Shown here one piece after another: positions 22,374 through 33,900 of a stretch of 64,000 bases of DNA. The stretch covers positions 6,213,001 to 6,277,000 of the forward strand of contig NC_064039.1 of NCBI RefSeq assembly GCF_932526225.1, given 5' to 3'. A program made the translations under genes and the position numbers. Numbering within the stretch: position 1 is the first letter of the stretch; each line of letters opens with the position of its first letter. The notes below the pieces were generated by a model. The model saw only the letters and a list, made by a program, of their open reading frames with translations, made no database searches and was not told the DNA's origin. The stretch comes from Nematostella vectensis. Its lineage: Eukaryota > Cnidaria > Anthozoa > Actiniaria > Edwardsiidae.

Positions 22374-25300
22374 ATGATGCGTTATACCGCCTTAACCCTT
22401 CTTGTGGTTTGCTTTGGAATTGTTCACTCAAGGCCCCATAACGACGAAGGTATGGACATAGGAGAAATATCTTAGAACACAGCAGCAATGTATTAGTTGT
22501 TCGACATTCTATCGACGAGTATGTAAAAATAATTTATTTTTGATAATAAGTTTTAGAGATGGGTAAATGCGATTTAAGATTGAAATGAGGCCGTGGTTAA
22601 AGAAAATCTAATTCTTCAAAACAATTTCTCAATACTCCAGATTTGAGTAACAAACACTGTAGAATCCGAAATGGAAATTTTATAGCAGGTATTTCTGTGT
22701 TTAAGTTGCCCATCGTTACCCCTTATCTTTTATTATATTGGGGATGAGGTATTTCTAGAAAACAAAACGAAATTCTTTTTTTTTGCGTCACTTTGAAAAG
22801 TTTGGTTCTCGGGAGGGCGTATTGGGGATTACTTGGCTAGGTTTTAGGCGGGAAAAACGTCGAAGTGTTCAGTTCAAAGTTTCATTTTGCGCACTCAAAG
22901 CTGCTTGTGCCGACCGCTGTATAATGTCCTTTACCTTTTTTCATTTATACGGAAAGAACCTGTCTCTTTGTGACGTTCATAAAAGCACAAAATTATTACA
23001 TGCGTTTCTACAACATGTTGGAAAAACTTTGTTTTGTATTTATCTATCATATCTGTGTGGTTGTTGGGGTTAGTGGTATTCAACTCGTTTTACTGTCCTA
23101 TGATCTTTCTCGAATCGTCGTCGGGCAAATCTGTGTTTTTTTTCTCGCGAAAATAATGTTATCTTGTCTTTTTCAAGCTTAAAATAGTTATTTAACAATT
23201 TTTATTTATACACCCGTCTATGATGCTTAGCCTATGTTTTTAACAATTATTTTGACAGAATGCGTGGATAAGGAAGCAAAGTGCAAAAGTGTTTTAGGTA
23301 CCCGTGCAGATGAAATGTGCCTTAAGTATAACTCGATAATGAGAGAGTCCTGCCGAAAAAGCTGTGGATTTTGCAGTAAGTTGGGCACTTATATTTAAAA
23401 CGAATAATCAAGTCAAGGATTTGAATGAAAGGGGAAATCATTGAATATAAATGTTCGTCTGGAAGTAGTCATTGCCCCTCCTAACAACCCGTTTTCTCGC
23501 TTGTCAAGAAATCACCATTTTTCTCTACCTAGCCTGGTATGCATGGGACTAATAAAAATATTTATTTCTCTCTATCATTTTACTAAGGATTTTTATGTAT
23601 ATACTTTTTTGGCTGAATAAACTAGTGGGGAACAATTCGCTCCCATCCCCCCCCCCCCCCTCCCTGTGTACAATACCTCTCACAATGACATCCCCTCCCC
23701 TCCCTCAGTGGATATTTTATGTATACAGGAAGGGGAGGGAGGAGGGAAGACTTCTGTGGGTTTAATGCTTCTCTTTAAACTTGATTTGCTTCCCTTTTCA
23801 GACTGTGTAGACAAGGAGAGCAAGGAATATTGTGATAATTTGGTGAAAGGGTACGCGTGTATCTATGATAAAGATATGATGTGGAAGGATTGCAAAAGTC
23901 GTTGTTCATTCTGCGGTAGGTTCTTTTTGTTATGAGTTTAAGGTTTAGAGCTGAAGAGTGAAAAATAGTTATAAGCATACTTGATACTTGTATAGGTCAT
24001 GATCTTATTGCCTCCGTATGATAGTGATTTTATCTCAGTCATGATCTTATTTGCCTCAGTATCTTAGTAATTTTGTCTTGTTGCCTTATGATAGTGATTT
24101 TGTCTAGGTCATGATCTTATTTGCCTCTGTATGATTGTGATTTTGTCTCGGTCATGATCTTATTCGCCTCTGTATGATAGTGATTTTGTCTAGGTCATGA
24201 TCTTATTTGCCTTTGTATGGTAGTGATTTTGTCTAGGTCATGATCTTATTTGCCTTTGTATGATAGTGATTTTGTCTAGGTCCTGATCTTATTCGCCTCT
24301 ATATGTTAGTGATTTTGTCTAGGTCATGATCTTATTTGCCTCTATATGATAGTGATTTTGTCTAGGTCATGATCTTATTCCCCTCTGTATGATTGTGATT
24401 TTGTCTAGGTCATGATCTTATTCGCCTCTGTATGATAGTGATTTTGTCTAGGTCATGATCTTATTTGCCTCTATATGATAGTGGTTTTGTCTAGGTCATG
24501 ATCTTATTTGCCTCTATATGATAGTGGTTTTGTCTAGGTCATGATCATATTCGCCTTTGTATGATTGTGATTTTGTCTAGGTCATGATCTTATTCGCCTT
24601 TGTATGATAGTGATTTTGTCTAGGTCATGATCTTATTCGCCTTTGTATGATTGTGATTTTGTCTAGGTCATGATCTTATTCCCCTCTGTATGATAGTGAT
24701 TTTGTCTAGGTCATGATCTTATTTGCCTTTGTATGATTGTGATTTTGTCTAGGTCATGATCTTATTCGCCTTTGTATGATAGTGGTTTTGTCTAGGTCAT
24801 GATCCTTATTCGCCTCTGTATGATAGTGATTTTGTCTCAGTCATGATCTTATTTGCCTCTGTATGATTGTAATTTTGTCTAGGTCATGATCTTATTTGCC
24901 TCTGTATGATAATGGTTTTGTCTAGGTCATGATCTTATTCGCCTTTGTATGATTGTGATTTTGTCTCGGTCATGATCTTATTCGCCTCTGTATGATAGTG
25001 ATTTTGTCTCGGTCATGATCTTATTTGCCTCTGTATGATTGTGATTTTGTCTAGGTCATGATCTTATTTGCCTCTGTATGTTAGTGATTTTGTCTAGGTC
25101 ATGATCTTATTCGCCTCTGTATGTTAGTGATTTTGTCTAGGTCATGATCTTATTCGCCTCTGTATGATAGTGATTTTGTCTCGGTCATGATCTTATTTGC
25201 CTCTATATGATAGTGGTTTTGTCTAGGTCATGATCTTATTTGCCTCTATATGATTGTGATTTTGTCTAGGTCATGATCTTATTCGCCTCTATATGATTGT

Positions 25301-25584
25301 GATTTTGTCTCAGTCATGATCTTATTCGCCTCTATATGATAGTGATTTTGTCTCGGTCATGATCTTATTGCCTCAGTATGTTAGTGATTTTGCCTAGGTG
25401 ATGATCATTTTGCTTTAGTAATTGTAATTTTATCTTGCTACAACCCTTACCATTCTTTAGTTATTTTTTCTAAAATGAGTGGCCTTGAGATCTCGCTCAA
25501 GGTGGAAGGTTTTTGAGATTGGCGAAGAATATGATGGTTATTGATGCTTTCTCTGTCATTTTTGCAGATAAACCTAATGTCTGA
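22374..25584 (+). CDS. Secreted protein with two ShKT domains
   Basis: Four exons: 22374-22449, 23259-23375, 23802-23915 and 25568-25584; phases join to give 107 residues. Exon 1 is a signal peptide (YTALTLLVVCFGIVHS) and a short propart. Exon 2 is one ShKT domain with six cysteines, beginning ECVDKEAKC and ending CRKSCGFC. Exon 3 is a second, beginning CVDKESKEYC and ending CKSRCSFC. Exon 4 adds only four residues and the stop. One domain per exon with phase-1 introns suggests exon duplication. ShKT domains occur in cnidarian potassium-channel toxins, but also in non-toxic secreted proteins and as appendages to astacin proteases. I therefore call the domain, not a toxin. The last intron is mostly a 43-bp satellite. 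Confidence 0.85.
23990..25430. repeat. 43-bp tandem repeat filling intron 3 of the ShKT gene
   Basis: About 33 copies of a unit beginning GGTCATGATCTTATTTGCCT and ending GTGATTTTGTCTA, with scattered point variants (ATT/ATA, CTA/CTC). Edge copies are more diverged than central ones. Confidence 0.95.
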
Positions 25585-25779
25585 GCCCAGATACATAATA
25601 GGATATCCTGGATCCTGGATATGCCCCTGTGTTAGCCAGTAAATTAGTAAACCACTGGTACTTGTTATGTGCTCTTTATCTCCTGAATCATACTGTCAGG
25701 TTGTAAAGAGTGGAGTTTTTTGTTTAACCTTTACTGTAAAAGAGTGTTTCTATTGTTAAATTTTGATATGTATTTTGAC

Positions 25780-25785
25780 AATAAA
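25780..25785 (+). terminator. Polyadenylation signal for the ShKT gene
   Basis: AATAAA about 200 bases after the stop codon at 25584. Confidence 0.6.
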
Positions 25786-26500
25786 CTTTACCTTATGTTA
25801 TGAATCATTTTCTTTAAAAGAAGGGGGTACACAGGGTGCCCCCCCAGCTGCTGGTCTACATTTGGAGATAGTGAAGGGAAAAAAACACACAAGGATGCTC
25901 TTACTATTTTTTTTATTACTCTCAGAAGTGGACATAGATTCAAGTATGATGATAGCATGATCGTTACTGTATTTATTAAAGATATGAGATGGGCAAGATT
26001 ACGCCTAAGCAATAACACACAGCACAGACCCTCGTGCGTCTTGTTCAGATAACAGTTATAATAAACCTAAAAAAACTCACCATTTTCTCGGGTGATTATA
26101 CCCAAAACGCAATGGGGTATTAGAAGGAAATATACGCCTTTAACCCCCCTCCAAAAATCTTTCTAGTTATGTGCCTGTGTACTCTTCTTTTAGCGCTTAA
26201 TGTATCTTTTGAGTCTTGAAATGAGGTTCGTATAAACACCAAGCGCCCCTCTATGGCCACGCCCTTGTTAAAACATCATCTAAAGAAAAATTAAGATAAA
26301 AAATGTTAGTAGAACTGCCGATTGATATGCAACACCGGAAACGACAGAAAACTTGATTTTCAGGTATCTGAGAAGTTTCATTAAATAAAAGATTACTAAA
26401 CAGACACTTACAAAAGTGTCCGTCTTCACGGAGAGCAAGCACGATTTTCAGACATCTTGTCCCCATTCCCCCTTTTTTTTCATCTAGCACATAAGTGTAG
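25786..26500. other. Intergenic region, no gene seen
   Basis: Short open frames on both strands have no recognisable content. The stretch ends at the 48-bp satellite. Confidence 0.5.
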
Positions 26501-26514
26501 ACTGCAATTCAAAT

Positions 26515-28625
26515 AAGGGTTAGTGGCTCTGTTTGATATGCTATCATAAGGAGTCCCATGACCGTATTTTGTGACCCTGTTTGATATGCTATCATAAGGG
26601 GACCCATGGCCGTATTTTGTGACCCTGTTTGATATGCTATCATAAGGGGACCCATGGCCGTATTTTGTGATCCTGTTTGACATGCTATCTTAAAGGGACC
26701 AAATACCGTATTTTTTTTTACTCTATCGTAAATGACCAAAAACCGTATTCTTTTACTCTGTTTGATATGGCTATCACATGACCGTATTTTGTGACTTTGT
26801 TTGATATGCTATCGTAAAGGGACCAAATACCGTATTTTGTGACCCTGTTTAATATGCTATCATAAGGGGACCCATAACCCTGTTTAATATGCTATCATAA
26901 GGGGACCCATGACCCTATTTTGTGAATCTGTTTAATATGCTATCATAAGGGGACCCATGGCCGTATTTTGTGACTCTGTTTGAGATGCTATCTTAAAGGG
27001 ACCCATGACCGTATTTTGTGACCCTGGTTGTTTGATATGCTATCATAAGGGGATCCATAACCCTGTTTGAGATGCTATCTTAAAGGGACCCATGACCGTA
27101 TTTTATTACCCTGTTTGATATGCTATCATAAGGGGACCCATGGCCGTATTTTGTGACCCTGTTTGACATGCTATCTTAAAGGGACCAAATACCGTATTTT
27201 TTTTTTACTCTATCGTAAATGACCAAAAACCGTATTCTTTTACTCTGTTTGATATGGCTATCACATGACCGTATTTTGTGACTTTGTTTGATATGCTATC
27301 GTAAAGGGACCAAATACCGTATTTTGTGACCCTGTTTAATATGCTATCATAAGGGGACCCATAACCCTATTTAATATGCTATCATAAGGGGACCCATGAC
27401 CCTATTTTGTGACTCTGTTTAATATGCTATCATAAGGGGACCCATGGCCGTATTTTGTGACTCTGTTTGAGATGCTATCTTAAAGGGACCCATGACCGTA
27501 TTTTGTGACCCTGGTTGTTTGATATGCTATCATAAGGGGATCCATAACCCTGTTTGAGATGCTATCTTAAAGGGACCCATGACCGTATTTTATTACCCTG
27601 TTTGATATGCTATCATAAGGGGACCCATGGCCGTATTTTGTGACCCTGTTTGACATGCTATCTTAAAGGGACCAAATACCGTATTTTTTTTACTCTATCG
27701 TAAATGACCAAAAACCGTATTCTTTTACTCTGTTTGATATGGCTATCACATGACCGTATTTTGTGACTTTGTTTGATATGCTATCGTAAAGGGACCAAAT
27801 ACCGTATTTTGTGACCCTGTTTAATATGCTATCATAAGGGGACCCATAACCCTGTTTAATATGCTATCATAAGGGGACCCATGACCCTATTTTGTGACTC
27901 TGTTTAATATGCTATCATAAGGGGACCCATGGCCGTATTTTGTGACTCTGTTTGAGATGCTATCTTAAAGGGACCCATGACCGTATTTTGTGACCCTGGT
28001 TGTTTGATATGCTATCATAAGGGGATCCATAACCCTGTTTGAGATGCTATCTTAAAGGGACCCATGACCGTATTTTATTACCCTGTTTGATATGCTATCA
28101 TAAGGGGACCCATGACCGTATTTTATGACCCTGTTTGATATGCTATCATAAGGGGACCCATGGCCGTATTCTGTGACTTTGTTTGATATGCTATCTTAAA
28201 GGGACCAAATACCGTATTTTGTGACCCTGTTTAATATGCTATCATAAGGGGACCCATAACCCTGTTTGAGATGCTATCTTAAAGGGACCCATGACCGTAT
28301 TTTATTACCCTGTTTGATATGCTATCATAAGGGGACCCATGACCGTATTTTATGACCCTGTTTGATATGCTATCAGAAGGGGACCCATGGCCGTACTTTG
28401 TTACTCTGTTTGGTATGCTGTCTTATAGGGAACCCATCACCGTATTTTATGACCCTGTTTATTATGCTATCATGAGGGGACCCATGACCCTGTTTGAGAT
28501 GCTATCTTAAAGGGACCCATGACCGTATTTTGTGACCCTGTTTGATATGCTATCATAAGGGGACCCATGACCCTGTTTAAGATGCTATCTTAAAAGGATC
28601 CATAACCGTATTCCGTGATTCTGAT
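26515..28625. repeat. 48-bp satellite with a ~485-bp higher-order repeat
   Basis: The basic unit is like TTTGATATGCTATCATAAGG then GGACCCATGGCCGTATTTTG, about 48 bp, with roughly 40 copies. A variant block containing ACTCTATCGTAAATGACC and AACCGTATTCTTTTACTCTG recurs at about 26741, 27228 and 27713, with nearly the same series of variants between. The array is therefore organised in ~485-bp higher-order units. Apparent proteins such as SNRVTKYGHGSPYDSI on the minus strand are images of the repeat. Confidence 0.95.
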
Positions 28626-30957
28626 TGACGTGTCCATTATGCACGTGACCTGGTACTTACTGCGCTCCACTGGACCGCGGACGAAATTTGTCGGCCCGCG
28701 CAAATTGAGGTACTCACTGATTGGACCTGTGTGTTTTTCATCGATGTGACAAGCCCACATTAACAATCCACTTTTACTATTGTTTTTATTTTATGAGTAT
28801 TATTTTCCTTTTTTTTACAGCTTGTGTACTGGGTTTTTGTTTAGTTTTGTGTTAACTATATGACCTAGATGGAGCTAGCCTGCCCTATATTATCGTTACT
28901 CATAGACCACTCGCCCTAAATATATGCTAGGTTGCGCCTAGGTTGTGGAGTTGGTCACGCTATTTGCGTGAGTGATGATTGGAAATACGGTTTAACGGTA
29001 TTTGCACACTCAATGAAGTTAGATCAACAAGGAAGGAAAGGCTATCGTTGTTTGTTAGTAAAACGCGCCGAATAAATTCTCTTTGTAACGCTCGACCGAG
29101 CGAAGCCATGCGTATAAATGTTCATGGCGCCTTTCAAATATTCAGCAGATCCTAGCCATCAACAATGGTGATCTTAGACGGGTTCTACAGGTGTGATCGC
29201 AACGCTTCGCTCGTTCGCAAGTACTGACATAGGAGTAGTACAAGCTTGAGTGGGTTTCATTTGCTGCCATAAATAATGCATCCTGCACCTATCAAAAAAT
29301 TCAATTTCGTAAAATCATTTAAAGTCAAATATTGAAATATGTAGCTTGCCTTTTTAGCGAACAAAGAATATCCAGGCTTTAATATGTATAAAAAAAGATG
29401 AAATTTCTTAATTTAATTATTATACCGTGCAGTTATTATTTAGCCTTCGTTGATCTGCGATCAAAAGATCACACCTTTGTCTTTGTAAATAAGAGCAGCA
29501 AGTTTTTGAAAATGGTCAGAAAATGGAAGTAAAAAATAAAAAATTAAATACCGTTCAAATCTGCAATACGTAGCAATATCGATAAAAACTGAAATATAAC
29601 GTTTTAGTGTGCATTTGATAGACAACGAGAACCCGGAAATATTTTATGGTGTGAAGTACTTGTTAACGATGGTAAACATTTTGGCCAACGCCCTACATAT
29701 TTTATTTCGTGTCTTTCACTTCTTAAATCTCTAAACGCCTAGAAAAAAAAATGCCATTTGATCTGTGTTTTTCTATAGCAGCTTTTAATAATCTCGTAGT
29801 TTTGGTGTACCTAAGAAGAATATTTTATTAATTATTTACACGTTGCGGGTCGATAAGAGACCCGTTGATCTTCGCCAAAAAAGGGCCTCGTCAATAACGT
29901 GTACGCGCTTCAGGGCAAACAGTTGTGATCTTGCTGTGGCGGTGTCCTAGCCGCTCCACGATGCAGTTGATGGCATAAAATGGATCCAAGAAAAGCATTT
30001 TTATTACAAGAAACTTAGCAGTACTGGAATGTAATGTTATTTGGGGAAAAGGCTATTTTTAAGGGCTGAAGTTGAAGACTGGATATTTTTTACGGTAAGT
30101 TGAGACAAGTACAAGTTTTGATTTGTTTGGCTGTGTTATAACTCAGATGTAATTTCGATATGATAAATAGAAAAAACTATGGCTTATGAATGTATGTATT
30201 TATTAGAGAATTTCTCCCTGAAGTTTTCTAGTATCCTTAATGATTTGCGTCTTTCAATTCGCGCCATTTTTTGTGACTCGTTGATTTGCGATTGGTTTGA
30301 CACAAAGCATTTCTCAAAAAAAACATTCTTTACCATACCAGTTTGGTATCTTGCTTTATATTTAATACGATTTTGGAGGAATATGATGGGTTTAAGAAAA
30401 TTGTCATGTAAAAACCAAGTTAATCATCAATTAATAAAAGCGAGCGTTTTTAGCTGAACTTTGTCGAACAAAAGAATTGTTGTTCAAGTCGGCAGGTATT
30501 CTATTGCCAGCAACCCGCCGGTCAAAATTCATAACCAAAACACGTAGCAAAACGTAGTTTTTCCATTTTTACTGACATTTGAACGAGGATAATATCATTT
30601 TGAAATTTGATGAAGTGTTTAATACGGTGTAATGAGGCCCACTGGGCAAACTACTGGCCCGTACACGACTAAAAATGGTCGCTCCCATCCTTTTTACGTA
30701 CTCCACCTCTTAGTTGTTATCGTAATGTGATGTACTAATTTATATGGAATTAGCTTTTGAACATTTTAAACTTTTTCCTGATGCTCATGTCAACGTATAG
30801 ACACGTGTAAGAATTGCAGTGCGAGTTTTAAGGAATTATCGATCTTGAAAAAAAGGATTTACTGATCTTGAAAAGGTGTAATGATATCCACAATATAGAA
30901 TATGTTGCTAATACTATTGTCTTTTTTGTGTTCCAGGCTTCTTTTAAAACAAAGGAA
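28626..30957. other. Upstream region of the sulfatase-like gene
   Basis: No coding exon is recognisable. A donor-like TACG|GTAAGT at 30094 and an acceptor GTTCCAG ending at 30936 could bound an intron in the 5' untranslated region of the next gene. The ATG then lies 21 bases into the second exon. The rest is AT-rich with no structure I can name. Confidence 0.4.
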
Positions 30958-33900
30958 ATGAATTTATTGCGAATAATTGTAACTTTGGCGACATTCGCGT
31001 GTGGCTCATACGCGGCTTTAGATGACGCCAAAAAACCTCCGCATATCATCATGGTGGTGGCAGATGATTTGGTAAGTCTCAAGCAATCATAGCAATCATA
31101 GTTAGCAATCATAGCAATCATAGCAATCATAGTTAGCAATCATAGCAATCATAGCAATCATAGTTAGCAATCATAGCAATCATAGTTAGCAATCATAGCA
31201 ATCATAGCAATCATAGTTAGCAATCATAGTTAGCAATCATAGCAATCATAGTTAGCAATCATAGCGTAGGAGGCGCGCATTCTTCGTTAACTGGCAAAAA
31301 TTCCTGGTTTTCTTATTGAAAAATTGCCAGTAAGGATCCAAGATTTACGACGGTTCAGACTACAACGGCACACACCGAATATTTTAGAAATCTCGGGGAA
31401 ATCTGACCTGTGCGCCGCCGGTTGACCCTCCTCCATCGTAAATCTTACGTTCATCAATTGTAAATGACTCCGTTGATCACATACACATGACAGTGCGTTA
31501 AACACGTCATTATACCCTCGTGAGTACTCCCCATCATGTCACGTGATTTCTATGTTTAGGGCTGGGATGATATCAGCTTTCACGGCTCACCCCAGATCCC
31601 CACGCCAAACTTGGACGCGCTTGCAAACAGTGGCGTGATCTTGAATAACTACTACGTGTCTCCCATGGACACCCCGTCACGTGCGTCGTTCATGACGGGA
31701 AAGTACCCCATCCATATGGGTGTGCAACATGACACACTGCACAACAGGCAGCCCTTCGGGGTGCCGCTAACCGAGAAGTTTCTCCCGGAGTTTTTGAGAG
31801 AGATGGGCTACCAGACACATGCTGTCGGCAAGGTGAGGGCATGGTTTGAATATTAGTGATTACCTGTGTGCGCCAGAAGCGCAATATAATCTCGATAACT
31901 TTAATAGTCGACAACAAAAATGGGAACTGTTTTTCTTTTTCTTGCGAGGACTCTATTTAGCGAGGGGATTACGGGGGTGGGCTTTCTTTGTTCATTCCGT
32001 ATACTTTCTTTCTTTAGGATAAATGTATTTAGTAGCGGATCTAGGGGGAGGGTTTAGGGCTGCAATAAAGCAATATGTAACAAAAAAATTACCCCTCCCC
32101 CATTGTCACTGAGCCAAAACCCCTTCAGCGAAAAGCTAGATCCGCCCTTGATATTCAATCTATTTTAATGCCCTTGCAACATTTCAAATGTAGCTTGTTC
32201 CTTTTTCGCCACATGACTATACCTCTTTTCAATATTTGTTGATTAAGCATAATAAATGATCAAAATCCGGTTTCTAAGTTGTACTGACCGGTTTCTATCT
32301 TGACTTACAACAGTGGCAGCTGGGGTTCTTCGCCAAGGAGTACACGCCCACCTATAGGGGATTTGACTCGTTCTTCGGCTTCTGGACCTCCCATGAAGAT
32401 TACTACAATCACGTGGCCAATGACGGCGGCTACGGCATCGACCTCAGGAGGAACTTGGATGTGAGTAATGATCATGTGTCTCCAACAGCGTAAAACCTCC
32501 GAAATGTTCTGTCCCATTGACTACCCCAGGAAACTATACACATTATGCATTGATGCGCAAATTCTAATGCAAAAACCATACGCTATACTTATCCCTGTCT
32601 CACTGCCAGGTCGTGTATAACGAGACAGGCGTATACGGTACGGAGCTTCTCGCTCGAGAAGCCGACGAAGTAATCGAGAATCATTCGGGAGACAAGCCAC
32701 TGTTCCTGTACCTAGCACATCAGGCTGTGCACGTCGGGAATATGGACGAGCCGCTCCAGGCCCCTAAGCGTCACGTGGACAAGTTTAAGTACATCACGGA
32801 TGAACGCAGAAGGACATTCGCCGGTAATAGGCATTATGTAGATGGGATGTCCCGCGCTCTTTTGTCTTCCTCCCAAATGGGATGTTGGTGGGGCCCATTG
32901 CCCCCGCTTTGGCGTTCCTCCTCAAGGGGTTGTTTGTGGGGGCTTACAAGTTTTATCACACTCCTTCCTTAACCCACGCGCTCGGGTTCAATGCACACAA
33001 CAGCGTATGGATGGAGGACTCGCGTTAGTTTTCCACCTCTCACTCAAAAGAGGTTGACAGTATGGGGGGGGGGGGGGGGTTCTTGTTCTCTGCGCCAGGG
33101 ATCGACATCACACCCTATATTGTAGGCTCAAAATCCTCAAGAAACGCAGTCTATTAGTTCTGCATACAATTCTAAGGTACGCTAGAACAATCTTTACTTC
33201 CCAACTTCTCCTTATTCTTAAAGAATGTCGATTAACCACGCATTTGTTAATTTTTTTTACAATTAAAAATACGACGTTTCATTTGCAAGAAAACTCCAAA
33301 ATACCCATCCATGATTGAATTCTGATACTTTTTTTTAACGATATTTGATTAGTCAGTTTCTTGCTCGAATTAGCCGATAAAAATGGATTCTTTAAAGTAA
33401 CTCGGTATTGTGAGGGAGCGTAAAATGGCGGCTTGATTGGCCCTCTTTAACCTGTCCTTCTTACCCTGTAGGAATGGTATCCTCCCTTGACGAATCCATG
33501 CGCCAGCTTGTAACATCACTCAAACGCAAAGGCTTGTACCAAAACTCCATAATTATCTTCACCACTGACAACGGTGGCGCCGCTGGTGGACTAGACATGA
33601 GCGCGGGCTCAAACTTTCCCCTGCGCGGTAACAAGAACACCCTGTGGGAGGGTGGGGTGCGTGGTGTGGCATTTGTCCACAGTCCTCTTATCAAGAGACC
33701 CGGTAAGATTGTTAACGAGTTAACTTTTTTTTTGCCCATCTCATCGTTGTCCTATGAAGTATAGACATGTGCGTGACTTGTGGTAGTTTGGTAGGGGTTG
33801 GTGGGGCATCCGTTGTGAAGTTTCTTTAGACGCTTTTAATTAGTCACATGATTGACGTTGTCCGCGAATGACAGCAAATCGAAATGTGCTCAGTAGACCA

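Noticed and set aside
23990-25430. Possible CRISPR-like array
   Set aside because: The units are contiguous 43-bp repeats with no unique spacers, inside an intron of an animal gene.
26480-26739. Minus-strand repeat proteins (SNRVTKYGHGSPYDSI type)
   Set aside because: They are direct images of the 48-bp satellite, present in more than one frame.
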